From an uncultured bacterium (GTDB lineage: Bacteria > Krumholzibacteriota > Krumholzibacteriia > LZORAL124-64-63), in contig CAIOLW010000157.1 in the NCBI GenBank assembly GCA_903859215.1, forward strand, positions 1 through 58,371: a stretch of 58,371 nt of DNA, given 5' to 3'. This document shows positions 17,514-28,466 of the stretch, in pieces (position 1 is the first letter of the stretch; every line of letters begins with the position of its first letter). The notes beneath the pieces were generated by a model that was not told where the DNA came from, ran no database searches, and saw nothing but the letters and a program-made list of their open reading frames with translations. The translations under genes were made by a program, and so were the position numbers.

Positions 17514-18215
17514 TCAGCGATGATACGGAATGGGGTCGATCAGGCCGGCCCGCTCGAAGCCGCGCAGCCGCAGCCGGCAGCTCTCGCATTCGCCGCAGGC
17601 CTCGTCTTCCCCCGTGTAGCACGACCAGGTCAGGTGCAGCGGCGCGCCCAGTTCGACGCCGCGGCGCACGATGGCGCCCTTGTCCAGGCGGATCAGCGGC
17701 GTGATGATGCGCAGGTCGGTGTCCGGTTTCGTACCGGCGTTGGCGGCGGCCTCGAAACGGTCGTAGAACTCGCGGCGGCAGTCGGGGTAACCGCTCCCGT
17801 CCTCCTCGACGGCGCCGATGAACAGCGCCGTGGCGCCGATCACCTCGGCCCACGAGACACCCACCGACAGGATGTGCGCGTTGCGGAACGGCACGTACGT
17901 CGAGGGCACGCCCTGCCCCGCTTCCGGCAGGCCCGTCTCGACCGGCTGCGACGCATCGACCAGCGACGAGCCGCCGATGACCTTCAGGTACGAAATGTCC
18001 GCCACCAGCCGCCGCGCCACGCCGTAGTGGTCGCACAACTCGTTGAACGCGCGCAGCTCACGCGCCTCGGTGCGCTGGCCGTAGTTGATGTGCAGCGCGG
18101 CCACGTCCCAGTCGCGCGCGGCCTCGGCCAGGCACACGCAGGAGTCCATGCCGCCGCTGACCAGCACGATCGCCAGCGGTCCAGCGCCTGCCTGTTTGAG
18201 AGCTGCCACGGTCAC
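17514..18215 (-). CDS. queC: 7-cyano-7-deazaguanine synthase
   Basis: Converts 7-carboxy-7-deazaguanine to preQ0 with ATP and ammonia, in queuosine biosynthesis. 233 aa from a GTG that overlaps the queE stop (GTGA). The PP-loop is VLVSGGMDSCVCLAEA; the conserved zinc-binding cysteines are in CYTGEDEACGECESC near the C-terminus; PFRNAHILSVG is a further family motif. Coupled to queE. A second GTG 6 nt later is an alternative start. Confidence 0.95.
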   Translation of the reverse strand: MTVAALKQAGAGPLAIVLVSGGMDSCVCLAEAARDWDVAALHINYGQRTEARELRAFNELCDHYGVARRLVADISYLKVIGGSSLVDASQPVETGLPEAGQGVPSTYVPFRNAHILSVGVSWAEVIGATALFIGAVEEDGSGYPDCRREFYDRFEAAANAGTKPDTDLRIITPLIRLDKGAIVRRGVELGAPLHLTWSCYTGEDEACGECESCRLRLRGFERAGLIDPIPYHR

Positions 18216-18886
18216 ACCCCCCGCTCGACGCCCGGCCAGACCACCTTGTGCAGCTGCATCTGGAAGCGCACTTCCAGGCCGTCCGCGAGGATCCAGCCGG
18301 CCAGTTCGGCCGGCGCCAGCCCGTCCTGCACCGGCGAGAAGCTCACGGCCACACCCGCGGGCAGGCGCCCCGGCTCGCGTACCAGGTCGCGCGCCCACTC
18401 GTAGTCGCGCCGGTCGGCCAGCACGGCCTTCAGTTCGTCGCCCTCGCCCAGCCGGGCGATGCCGTCCCAGTCGATCACATCGTCACCCAGGCCACTGCCG
18501 GGGGCCTTCAGGTCGACGATGCGGTGCACGCCCGCCGGCACCTCGTGGAGCGGCACCAGGGTGCGCGGGCCCTTCGTGCCGCTGGTCTCCAGCAGCACGG
18601 TGCGTCCATCGGCCAGCAGCGCCCGCAGCAGGTCGACCACCGCCGGCTGCAGCAGCGGCTCGCCGCCCGTCACCAGCACCGTGGCCAACCCGTGCGCAGC
18701 CACCTGCGCCACGACGTCGTCGACGGCCAGCGGCTGCCCGCCGTTGAACGCGTGGGCCGAGTCGCACCACGCGCAGCGCACGTGGCAGCCCGTCAGGCGC
18801 ACGAGCACGCACGGCATGCCGCTGAAGCGCGACTCGCCGCAGATGGCCCGGTAGATTTCGGAGATCTGGAGCATGCCTTCATTCAC
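18212..18886 (-). CDS. queE: 7-carboxy-7-deazaguanine synthase
   Basis: Radical SAM enzyme producing 7-carboxy-7-deazaguanine from 6-carboxytetrahydropterin. 224 aa. N-terminal LQISEIYRAICGES and the cluster motif CHVRCAWCD, then LVTGGEPLLQ (SAM-binding), and DLKAPGSG. The CX3CX2C spacing is canonical for radical SAM. Translation may begin at the ATG at 18886 or at 18874 (MLQISEIY), which fits the family N-terminus better. queD and queF are not in the window, so the pathway is completed elsewhere. Confidence 0.94.
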   Translation of the reverse strand: MNEGMLQISEIYRAICGESRFSGMPCVLVRLTGCHVRCAWCDSAHAFNGGQPLAVDDVVAQVAAHGLATVLVTGGEPLLQPAVVDLLRALLADGRTVLLETSGTKGPRTLVPLHEVPAGVHRIVDLKAPGSGLGDDVIDWDGIARLGEGDELKAVLADRRDYEWARDLVREPGRLPAGVAVSFSPVQDGLAPAELAGWILADGLEVRFQMQLHKVVWPGVERGV

Positions 18887-18899
18887 CGTGGTCGCCGGC

Positions 18900-18926
18900 G
18901 GGCGCGCGGCACACGGCCGCGCGCCC
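18900..18926 (-). terminator. GC-rich hairpin between peptidase gene and queE
   Basis: Perfect 11-bp inverted repeat (18900-18910 and 18916-18926) with a 5-nt loop in the 54-nt gap downstream of the M49-like gene. There is no U-tract, so it could be a weak or Rho-assisted terminator, or a processing element. Confidence 0.45.
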
Positions 18927-18940
18927 CGTCGGCGGGATGG

Positions 18941-20692
<1,752 letters not shown>

Positions 20693-20753
20693 GGGTCCTG
20701 CTCCTTAGCGAAGGGGCGACGACCGAACCGGGGAGCCGTCGGTGCGCGGCAAC

Positions 20754-20780
20754 AAAAAACCGCGACCGGTGGCCGCGGTT
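20754..20780 (-). terminator. Rho-independent terminator after tRNA-Asp
   Basis: On the minus strand AACCGCG...CGCGGTT forms a stem followed by a run of U, starting 7 nt past the tRNA 3' end. Confidence 0.85.
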
Positions 20781-20786
20781 GACAGA

Positions 20787-20863
<77 letters not shown>

Positions 20864-20886
20864 GCCTTGGGATTCAGCGAGCCGGC

Positions 20887-20915
20887 AATATAGTCGCGGC
20901 CCGCCCATCCGTCAA
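20887..20915 (-). promoter_or_regulatory. Sigma70-type promoter of tRNA-Asp
   Basis: On the minus strand TTGACG (20915-20910), 17-nt spacer, TATATT (20892-20887). The -35 hexamer includes the TGA stop codon of nagZ (20914-20912). Initiation is predicted about 20 nt upstream of the tRNA. Confidence 0.8.
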
Positions 20916-22366
20916 AGATTTTGTGCCGGCCCGGCGGAATCCGGCGCCAGGTCCGCGACATCACAGTCGTAAACCTGTCCGATGGCCCAACCTATTCCCA
21001 GCCAATCCCTTAGATCGTCGGCCAGACTCGGGTGCCCCATCGCCACGGCGATCCCCGCCGCCGGCGCCGCCCGGCCGCGCAGCGCCCCGACCGGCAGCGG
21101 GCGATGCGAGGTGACCAGGAGGCGAGGGCCGATCGTCCCGCTGCCGGCAGGCCCCACGCGACGCACGCCCGCGAACAGTCCGGCGAGCCTCGCGGCGAAC
21201 ACGGCGCCGCCGCGCTGGTCGGCCGCGCCCCAGCGGTCGCCCGCGGTCAGGTCGAGCCAGTCCACCTCGTCCGCCCGGTCCGCCCAGCCGGCGGCTGCGG
21301 CCTCCCAGAGCCTCGCCCTCGCGGCGCGCCAGGCAGTCGGTTCGTCCGCCAGGCCATCCACCACGGGCACGCCAGGCGCCGCCACAGCCACCTGGGGCGC
21401 AACCGCCCCCGCCGGCAACGGCAGCGCGCCCCACGGGATGCCCCGGATGAGCAGCAGCGCGCAGCCCGCGTCGCGCAGGCGCAGCAGCCAGGCTGCCGGC
21501 AGCACGCCCGGGTCGACCAGCCCGCCCGCCAGGTCGTCCGGCGCCGGCACGCCGGCCGCGAGCATCGGCGCCCGCAGCGCGCCCATCGTCACGTCGTCGG
21601 CCACCAGCAGGGGCGCCGGGCCGCCGGTTGCGCCCAGCCGCGCGCGCGTCGCCGCCAGGTAGCCCGCATCCAGCGTCGCCAACCGCGGTCGCCCTGCGGC
21701 ATCAGCCGCGACCGGCAGGTGCCCCACCATCACCGCGTCCGCGCCCGCGGCCAGGCCCGCCGCGAACGGCAAGTCACAGCCGGCGACGAGGTGCTCCTCG
21801 AGCGCGAGGTGGGAGTCGGTCGCCGTGCCGCCGTGGCCCGGCCAGTGCTTCACGCAGACCTTCAACCCCGCCTCGCGGTAGCCGCGCACCGCCGCCGCCA
21901 CGTGGCGCGCCACCAGCGCGGCATCGCCGCCGAACGCGCGCGCGCCGATCACCGGGTTGCGCGGGTGCTCCAGGACATCGGCCACCGGGCCCAGCACGCG
22001 CGTGACGCCGAGCGCCGCCAGCCGGCGCCCGCTCTCCCGGCACACCGACTGCGTGAGCGCCGTGTCGTCCAGCACGCCCAGCGCCCACGCCGCCGGCGGC
22101 CGTCCCGCCGCCGCGACCATCTGCGCCACCGGGCCGCCCTCGTGGTCGACCATGACCTCCAGCCCGGGCACGGCCGCGCGCAGGCGCGCGCACAGCGAAG
22201 CCGCCTGCGCCGGCCCGGTCACGTTCCGCCCGAACAGGATGACGCCCGCCGGCCGCCACGCCGCCAGCCAGGCCCACTCCGCCGCCATCGGCTCGGGACC
22301 CGCCAGCCCGACCACCAGGCAGGCCGCCAGGCCGCGGTCCCCGCTGTCCTTTGGACGCGCGCTCAT
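20912..22366 (-). CDS. nagZ: Glycoside hydrolase family 3 beta-N-acetylhexosaminidase
   Basis: Hydrolyses GlcNAc from muropeptides during peptidoglycan turnover. 484 aa. GH3 motifs: VDHEGGPVAQM (substrate pocket), NPVIGARAFGGD and the NagZ signature KHWPGHGGTATDSH with the catalytic His, then the nucleophile Asp in LLVADDVTMGALR. E. coli NagZ is about 340 aa; here some 150 extra residues (after about 335) follow the TIM barrel, resembling the second domain of larger two-domain GH3 enzymes. The start ATG overlaps the stop of the SpoIID homologue (ATGA), linking both in cell-wall turnover. Assignment to NagZ is good; broader exo-glucosaminidase activity is possible. Confidence 0.87.
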   Translation of the reverse strand: MSARPKDSGDRGLAACLVVGLAGPEPMAAEWAWLAAWRPAGVILFGRNVTGPAQAASLCARLRAAVPGLEVMVDHEGGPVAQMVAAAGRPPAAWALGVLDDTALTQSVCRESGRRLAALGVTRVLGPVADVLEHPRNPVIGARAFGGDAALVARHVAAAVRGYREAGLKVCVKHWPGHGGTATDSHLALEEHLVAGCDLPFAAGLAAGADAVMVGHLPVAADAAGRPRLATLDAGYLAATRARLGATGGPAPLLVADDVTMGALRAPMLAAGVPAPDDLAGGLVDPGVLPAAWLLRLRDAGCALLLIRGIPWGALPLPAGAVAPQVAVAAPGVPVVDGLADEPTAWRAARARLWEAAAAGWADRADEVDWLDLTAGDRWGAADQRGGAVFAARLAGLFAGVRRVGPAGSGTIGPRLLVTSHRPLPVGALRGRAAPAAGIAVAMGHPSLADDLRDWLGIGWAIGQVYDCDVADLAPDSAGPAQNL

Positions 22367-23829
22367 CGCTCCTGCCTCGTCACCGCGTCCAGCGTCGCCC
22401 CCGGGTAGTAGTGCGCCAGGATGTCGCGCCACGACTGGCCCGCAGCGGCCATTCCCAGCGCTCCGGTCTGGCACAGCCCGATGCCGTGGCCGAACCCGCG
22501 CCCACGCACCGAGATCTCGCTCAATCGCTCGTCGTCGCGCACGACTTCCAGCTCGAACAGCGCGCTGCGCAGGATGGCCGGGTTGCCGCCGGCCGGCGTG
22601 AGCACCCAGCGCACGCGGTCGCCGCGCACGTGGTACGTCCCCGATTCCATCACGATGGCGAGCTCGGAGACGCGCCCGCTCGGCGTGCGATGCTTGATGG
22701 CGATCTCGCGCAGCGCGCCGGGATTGCCCGCGCTGCCGCCGCGCGACGGCGTGTACGATACGCCGCCCCACGCGCCGCCGCCCTGGGCCATGTAGTCCAC
22801 GTAGTCCGGCAGCGTGCGCTGCAGGAGGCGCTCGAGCGCCTTCGCGCTCCACGTCTCGCGCCAGTTGTAGTAGGGGGATCCGGAACACCAGGCATTGCCG
22901 CCGCGCGACGACTTGTCGGCGGCCTGGCGCAGGTAGGGCAGGTCGGGCTTCGGCCACACCTCGGACACGGCGCAGCTGCTGCCGCCGCAGCAGGCGCTGT
23001 AGTAGGCCTCGATCTCGCGCCCGGCGTGCCGCAGCACCAGCGGCGCCGTCGCGGCGATGGCCTCGTTGCAGCGCGCGTCCTCGCCGGTGGCGCCCTTGTA
23101 CACCTGGTCCATCACCGTGGCGAAGAGATCGAAACCGCGCGCCTGGCGCGAGCCGATGCGCGCCACCGTGTACGTGCGCGCGGCCACTGCCTGCGCGCAG
23201 AGCGCAGCGAACTTCGTCGCGTCGTGCCGCCCGATCTCCCACGGCACGACGCCCTTGAGGTAGTCCTCCAGCTCGACGTTGTTCACCAGCGTCAGCCCGT
23301 GCCCATGCGGCGTGGCGATGACCAGGAATTCGCCGCGGTACGAGCCGCCGGGCGCGCTGACCAGGAACCCGGGGTCGACGGGCTGCAGCGCCACCGAGCG
23401 CACACGCCCCGATTCGGCGCCCGCCTCCCAGGCCACCTCGTCGCCCGCCAGGCGGCAGGTCAACGGCTCACCGGCCTCCAGCGCGACCAGCGTGTGGCCG
23501 GAGTCGGCGTCGCGCACCCAGGCCGCGCCCTCGGCGCGGAGTTCCAGTTCCGGCCGGTCCTCGAGCAGGCCCACGCCCAGCAGCCGCAGCGGCTCGGCTG
23601 GCTCCAGCCACGGGATGGGCGGCGCCACCGGATGCGCCGGGAGCTCCGCCACGGTCGCCGGCGCCGGCGCCGCGTCCACGGGAGCCTCGACGCCCGGCCG
23701 TGGCCGCGGCGACGTCACGACCGCCGGCAGCCGCTTGGGGCCGCCGCAACCGCCTGCCGCCAGCCACACGGCCGCCGCCAGCAGGGCAGCGCACGTCGCC
23801 CGCCGCGCGGGGTGTGAGCTCCGTCCCAT
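22363..23829 (-). CDS. SpoIID/LytB domain lipoprotein (putative lytic transglycosylase)
   Basis: 488 aa from the ATG at 23829, which has GGAAGG 6 nt upstream; other ATGs lie 6 and 42 nt further upstream. The N-terminus is a lipoprotein signal (hydrophobic core then LAAGGC lipobox). After a Pro/Ala-rich linker the SpoIID domain shows NNVELEDYLKGVVPWEIG (catalytic Glu expected here), CAQAVAARTY, YYSACCGGSS and the C-terminal FGHGIGLCQTGALGMA. SpoIID cleaves denuded glycan strands in spore formers; homologues in non-sporulating Gram-negatives are thought to act in septal peptidoglycan remodelling. Coupled to nagZ, whose substrate it could supply. Confidence 0.85.
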   Translation of the reverse strand: MGRSSHPARRATCAALLAAAVWLAAGGCGGPKRLPAVVTSPRPRPGVEAPVDAAPAPATVAELPAHPVAPPIPWLEPAEPLRLLGVGLLEDRPELELRAEGAAWVRDADSGHTLVALEAGEPLTCRLAGDEVAWEAGAESGRVRSVALQPVDPGFLVSAPGGSYRGEFLVIATPHGHGLTLVNNVELEDYLKGVVPWEIGRHDATKFAALCAQAVAARTYTVARIGSRQARGFDLFATVMDQVYKGATGEDARCNEAIAATAPLVLRHAGREIEAYYSACCGGSSCAVSEVWPKPDLPYLRQAADKSSRGGNAWCSGSPYYNWRETWSAKALERLLQRTLPDYVDYMAQGGGAWGGVSYTPSRGGSAGNPGALREIAIKHRTPSGRVSELAIVMESGTYHVRGDRVRWVLTPAGGNPAILRSALFELEVVRDDERLSEISVRGRGFGHGIGLCQTGALGMAAAGQSWRDILAHYYPGATLDAVTRQER

Positions 23830-23875
23830 CCCCATCCTTCCGGGGCCGTCGCCGCGCCCGCGCGCGGCCACCGCC

Positions 23876-26800
23876 TCAGCGCATGATCACCAGGCGCTGC
23901 ACGTCGCTGTGCACCGGCCCCTGCGGCCCCGCGATCTCCACACGATACAGGTACGTGCCGTTGGCGAGTTCGTCGCCGCGCGCGTCGCGGCCGTCCCAGT
24001 CGACGACGACTCCCCGTTCAGAGCCGCCCCCGGCCGTGAACGGGAGCCTGGCCACGGTGCTGCCCGCAACCGACCACAGGCTGATGCTGCCCTCGCCCGC
24101 CTGCTCGGTCTCGATCACGAACCGCGTGTCCTCGGCCATCGGGTTCGGGTAGTTGAGCACCCGGCCGATGCCCACAACACCGCCGTTGTCCGGCGCCGCC
24201 TGCAGCACGATCTCGGTCCTCTGCCCGTCGATGGTCAGCGCCACGCTGTGTCCGGCGGCGCTCGCCGCGGCATCCGCGGTGGCGGTGAAGTCGACCGTCA
24301 GCGCACGACCCTTGTCCAGGCCGAAACTGATATTGGCAAGGCTGAGCGTCGCGCTGGTCAGCGTCTTCTCCATGGCGGCCGTGATCCACGCCGCGCTGGT
24401 CACCGTGCCGTGGAAACTCACCGGCACGCCGGTCACGAAGGTGAACGCCGTCGGATCAAGCACCTGGCCGTCGGCCGTCAGCACGGTCGTCTGCGGCATG
24501 CCCAGCGCCAGTTCCCAGTGGCGATCGCCCGGCAGGGCCGCGCCCGTGTCGTAGACCTTGACGGTCAGCGTGTGGTCGTACGGCCGCACCGGCACCGTCA
24601 ACGCGTAGTCGGCGCGCTGCGTCGTGCGCGCGCCGGCCGGCAGCGTCTCGACCGCGACCTGCGACGTCACGTCGTTGCCCTGGTCGTCCACCACCACGAG
24701 TCGGTCGATGCCGGCCTCGTCGCGCGCCGCGATCGACAGCGTGCGCACGTTCGTGTCGTCCAGCGCCGCCAGGTCCACCGCGCCGCTGACCGGTTCGTCG
24801 GCTGTCCCGTGCAGCGTGGCCTCGACCAGGGGCTCGCCCCCGTCGAGCGTCAGCAGGGGATCGCCCAGCAGGACGTACTGCGCGAGCATGTCGGGGAACG
24901 GGTAATATGTCGCGCGATCGGCGGCGACATCCGCCTCGGCCGCCCACAGGATCTCGCCGAGCACCCACCGGCTGCGCCCGGGCGCGCTGCCCCCGGGGCC
25001 GCTGGTCGCCGGCGCCGGCGGCAGGCTGCACCACCGGCGGAAGATGTACTCGCCGAACAGGCGGTTGGCGGTGATGAACTCGTAGCCGCTGCTCGCGTAC
25101 ACGCCCGAGGCGCCGGCCGCGGACCTCAGCAGCATCTTCTCGCCGATGCTGCGCTCCTGCGGCACCTGGTCGCTCTTGACCGGGTTCTGCGCCCAGTCGG
25201 CGATGTGGCAGCCCAGCCCGATGAAGAACCACGGCCGCCCCGTGTTGGCCAGCAGCGCAACGTCGGTGCGCTGGTTCGGGATCGTCGGCATGTCCTGCAT
25301 CCAGTACTCCGACGACAGCACGTACTGGTTGGCATGCCCCTGGTAATTGGCGACGAGCCCGCCCGCATTGAGCGCCGCCATCAGCGCGCTGTTGGGCGCG
25401 GTCGCCGTGTACAGGCGCACGGCGTTGAGGGGCCGATCGGCCGGCGTCGGCGGCGGCCCCGTGTACGGGAACTGCACATCAAGCAGCGCCTTCAGCGAGA
25501 CCAGGTTGCTCTCCAGCGGCACGCCCGCGCGCGCGGCCCAGGCCGTGGACATCGAGTCGCGCTCGCCGGCCAGGAAATCGGTCTCGCCGTACTGGTACGT
25601 CAGGTACAGGAACGCCTCGGCGCCGTACCCGTTCGACCACTCGTCGTCGGCGGCGAAGATGCCCCGCCGCCGCCAATCCTGCCCCGCCTGCGGCGTCTCC
25701 ACCGTGATGATCTTGTCGATCATCGCATCCAGTTCCTCGACGCTGTTGCAGGGCAGGCGCCCGGCCAGCATGTCGAACGGCGCGGCGATCGACGCCGGGA
25801 AGTCCTCCTGCGGGTAGTTCTGGCCGTAGAGCAGCGAGGCGTACCATTTGTCGCTGGCCATCAACTCCGGCTCGTAGGACAGCACGTGCTGCGTGTGGTA
25901 ATGCGTGGGCACCCAGTCGGTGGCCCAGCTGTTGGCCGCCGAGAGCACACGCTTGCCCAGCGCGTTCTCGTTCGCGTCGCCGACGATCACGAGGGCCCAA
26001 CTCTCCCACGCCGTCAGCGCGTGGTCGCAGAAGCGCTTGACCGCCCACGGGTCGCGCAGGCCGCCGCTGTACCAGTCGTAGAGGTCCTCGACATCGACGA
26101 CGTGCACCTTCAGCGTGCCGCCCGAGCGCGCCACCCGGTGCTGCACCCAGCGATCGAGCGCCGCGCGGAACGCCTTGTGTGTGACGACGACCAGGTCGGG
26201 GTTGCCCCCGGCCAGCTGGGTCGGGTCGGTCGGGTCGCCGGCCACGGTCGACTTCACGTAGTTGAACTCGGTCACGCCCGTCGTGCCGGCGTTGCCCAGC
26301 GCATGGAACACGCGGCGCGTGCCCGACTGCGTCGGCATCACCGAGAGCTTCCACCCGGCGCCGTCGGCCACGACGTTGGCCGGCTGCAGGGTCACCAGCA
26401 CCGGCGCGCGCGGGTCGGTCACCTCGAGCAGGCCGATGTCGGCGGTGGTGAAGCCTGTCACCTCGATGGGCCGGTCGCCGGCGACATCGCCGCCGTGGAA
26501 ACGCAGTTCGTTGCCGACGGCCGCGTAGAGCGCATCGTAGGCGATCTCGACCCAGTTCAGGTAGGCGAACAGGAACGGCGTCGCCCCGGCGCCCCGCGAC
26601 ATGCGCAGCTTCGTGGTGACGCCGTCGATGGCCGCGGGCTGCACCGTGTAGCTGCGCACCATGGTCTGCGAGGTGGCGAGGCTGTAGTCCTCCAGCAAGG
26701 TCACGTTCGACGTGTCGGTCACAAGCTCGAACCGCAGGGGTCTCGGCACGCCGTTGAAGCCGGCGACGGCCACGTCCAGGTCGACGGCCGAACCGGCCGG

Positions 26801-28273
26801 GTCCGGCCGCCAGAACGGGCTGACGACGATGGAGGCTTCCGCATCCGTGTGCAGGTTCAGGTACATGCGGTCGGTGGTCGTCGTCGGCAGGTTCTCGCGG
26901 TAGGCCGCCTGTTCCTCGAGGTGCGCCGTGTGGCGGAAGTTCGCCAGCGGCGTCCCGGCCGCGGCCGGCAACGTTGTCGTGGCCATGCGCGCCCAGTTGC
27001 CGCCGGCCGCCGGCGTCGCGCAGGCCAGCCAGTAGACATTCGCCTCGTTGTTCATCTCGAAGGCGTCGCCGCAACCCGGGATCATCTCCGGCCCGGCCCC
27101 CGCATCGCCGATGTAGCTGCCGTCGTCGCGCAGGCGCAGGCCGTAGAAGATGAAGAAATCGTTGCCGTCGAACGCGTCGCCCGCGCCCACCATGTGGATG
27201 GGCACCTCGACCTCGATGTACGGCGCGCCGGCGCCGTCGTCCAGCCGCTTCACGTAGCGCCGCTGGTAGAGACGGATCTGGCTCTCCTGGATGGGGACAT
27301 CGGGGATCAGCCCGCGCTGGCGCAGGCGGGCGTAACTGACGCGCACCGGGCCGGTGCGCGAGACGGCCAGCCGCGCCTCCGGTCCCAGCAGCGTGGCCGC
27401 CTTGCTCGCAGGCACGGCCGACAGGCCGATCGCGTCCGCGGCGGCGGCGCCCGACACCTGACCCTCGGTGGGGAGCATCGACAGCAACCCGCCGTTGAGG
27501 AACGCCGCCGCGAAGCGCGCGTCGTTCGTCCCCCGCGTCATGCGGGCGTTGGCTGCGGGCGGGGCAGCCTTCGCGACGTCGGGCACGAACACGATCTCCC
27601 AGCGGCCGCCGGACAGCGTCTGCTGCGCGGTGCCGTCGGCGTCGAAACGGACCGGCACCACGCGGCAGGCCGCCACGCGCCGCCCGCGCCACCACACCGG
27701 CTCGCCCACGTTCACGGCGGATCCGGCGTAGCCCTTGGCCGCGTCACCGAGGCCCGGCAGCGCCTCCAGGCCGTCCGGCAGCGCTGCGCCCGGTTCCAGC
27801 AGCATCTCGCGCAGTTCATCCGGCTGGTCACCGGTTCCGCGGACCCGGACCGGCATCGTTTCGCAGGCGAGTTTCCGCCCGTCAGCCGGCTGCCAGGTCT
27901 CGCCGAGTACCTTCAGAGCCGGTCGCGTGCCGGGCGGCACCACGATCCAGGCGCCGCCCGAGGGCACGCGCGGCGCTCCCGGCGCCCCGGCGGTCGTGAA
28001 CCCGTCGATGGCCAGCGCCCAGCGCGCCTGGCCGTCCGGGCCCGCATAGGCTTCGGTCCACGCCGGCTGCAGACCGTCCAGCGACAGGCTCAGGCCGCTG
28101 GCCGAACTCGCGGTGACCTGCAGGCGCGGCAACGCGCCGGTGGCCGGCGCGACATCCGCGGCCCGACAGGGTCCGGCAGCCAGGGTTCCCTGGACCAGGA
28201 TTCCCAGGGCCAGGCACACGAACGACGCGCCAAAGGTGCGCCCTGACAGGATGCATCGCGCAACACGGCCCAT
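23876..28273 (-). CDS. Gingipain-like (family C25) secreted peptidase with C-terminal FlgD-like Ig domain
   Basis: 1465 aa with an N-terminal signal peptide (core FGASFVCLALGILVQG). A long N-terminal region precedes a C25 caspase-fold domain (about 690-1120): NPDLVVVTHKAF, a His in NYQGHANQ (near 978) and a Cys in GLGCHIADW (near 1020), positions expected for the gingipain His/Cys dyad. The last 95 residues (from VLNYPNPMAEDTRF to the end) match the FlgD Ig-like domain used as a C-terminal anchor or sorting module in type IX-like secretion. Overall layout recalls PorU-type sortases, which usually lack such a tail, or cargo proteases. A strong promoter lies 68 nt upstream, and GGGAG precedes the ATG. 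Confidence 0.8.
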   Translation of the reverse strand: MGRVARCILSGRTFGASFVCLALGILVQGTLAAGPCRAADVAPATGALPRLQVTASSASGLSLSLDGLQPAWTEAYAGPDGQARWALAIDGFTTAGAPGAPRVPSGGAWIVVPPGTRPALKVLGETWQPADGRKLACETMPVRVRGTGDQPDELREMLLEPGAALPDGLEALPGLGDAAKGYAGSAVNVGEPVWWRGRRVAACRVVPVRFDADGTAQQTLSGGRWEIVFVPDVAKAAPPAANARMTRGTNDARFAAAFLNGGLLSMLPTEGQVSGAAAADAIGLSAVPASKAATLLGPEARLAVSRTGPVRVSYARLRQRGLIPDVPIQESQIRLYQRRYVKRLDDGAGAPYIEVEVPIHMVGAGDAFDGNDFFIFYGLRLRDDGSYIGDAGAGPEMIPGCGDAFEMNNEANVYWLACATPAAGGNWARMATTTLPAAAGTPLANFRHTAHLEEQAAYRENLPTTTTDRMYLNLHTDAEASIVVSPFWRPDPAGSAVDLDVAVAGFNGVPRPLRFELVTDTSNVTLLEDYSLATSQTMVRSYTVQPAAIDGVTTKLRMSRGAGATPFLFAYLNWVEIAYDALYAAVGNELRFHGGDVAGDRPIEVTGFTTADIGLLEVTDPRAPVLVTLQPANVVADGAGWKLSVMPTQSGTRRVFHALGNAGTTGVTEFNYVKSTVAGDPTDPTQLAGGNPDLVVVTHKAFRAALDRWVQHRVARSGGTLKVHVVDVEDLYDWYSGGLRDPWAVKRFCDHALTAWESWALVIVGDANENALGKRVLSAANSWATDWVPTHYHTQHVLSYEPELMASDKWYASLLYGQNYPQEDFPASIAAPFDMLAGRLPCNSVEELDAMIDKIITVETPQAGQDWRRRGIFAADDEWSNGYGAEAFLYLTYQYGETDFLAGERDSMSTAWAARAGVPLESNLVSLKALLDVQFPYTGPPPTPADRPLNAVRLYTATAPNSALMAALNAGGLVANYQGHANQYVLSSEYWMQDMPTIPNQRTDVALLANTGRPWFFIGLGCHIADWAQNPVKSDQVPQERSIGEKMLLRSAAGASGVYASSGYEFITANRLFGEYIFRRWCSLPPAPATSGPGGSAPGRSRWVLGEILWAAEADVAADRATYYPFPDMLAQYVLLGDPLLTLDGGEPLVEATLHGTADEPVSGAVDLAALDDTNVRTLSIAARDEAGIDRLVVVDDQGNDVTSQVAVETLPAGARTTQRADYALTVPVRPYDHTLTVKVYDTGAALPGDRHWELALGMPQTTVLTADGQVLDPTAFTFVTGVPVSFHGTVTSAAWITAAMEKTLTSATLSLANISFGLDKGRALTVDFTATADAAASAAGHSVALTIDGQRTEIVLQAAPDNGGVVGIGRVLNYPNPMAEDTRFVIETEQAGEGSISLWSVAGSTVARLPFTAGGGSERGVVVDWDGRDARGDELANGTYLYRVEIAGPQGPVHSDVQRLVIMR

Positions 28274-28340
28274 GAAGGACTCCCGGGGTTGTGACAGAAC
28301 TGTCGATCAGGGGCGGGCTTGGCCCGGCAGGCATGCCCAG

Positions 28341-28369
28341 AGTATAGAGACGTTCGGCGGGGCGGTCAA
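28341..28369 (-). promoter_or_regulatory. Sigma70-type promoter of the C25 peptidase gene
   Basis: On the minus strand TTGACC (28369-28364), 17-nt spacer, TATACT (28346-28341); each box has 5 of 6 consensus bases. Predicted leader about 60 nt. Confidence 0.75.
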
Positions 28370-28395
28370 TAGCGCGTGGCCGGGGCCATGAAAGC

Positions 28396-28421
28396 GGCCG
28401 CCCCCGTTGCCGGGGGCGGCC
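28396..28421 (-). terminator. Strong hairpin downstream of secreted protein gene
   Basis: Perfect 10-bp GC arms (28396-28405 and 28412-28421) with a 6-nt loop, 45 nt past the stop at 28467, followed on the minus strand by GCTTTC. The U-run is short but the stem is very stable; it insulates the C25 promoter. Confidence 0.65.
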
Positions 28422-28466
28422 AGGATTCCGCGGCGATTTGCGTTCACCGCGTCGTCACTTTACAAA

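Noticed and set aside
17887-18215. preQ1 riboswitch upstream of queE or queC
   Set aside because: The 54-nt gap holds only a GC hairpin (18900-18926); no C-rich aptamer core is seen.
23279-28246. Very long plus-strand open frame opposite the C25 peptidase gene
   Set aside because: Arg/His/Gly-rich translation without domains; it mirrors the codon bias of the minus-strand gene.
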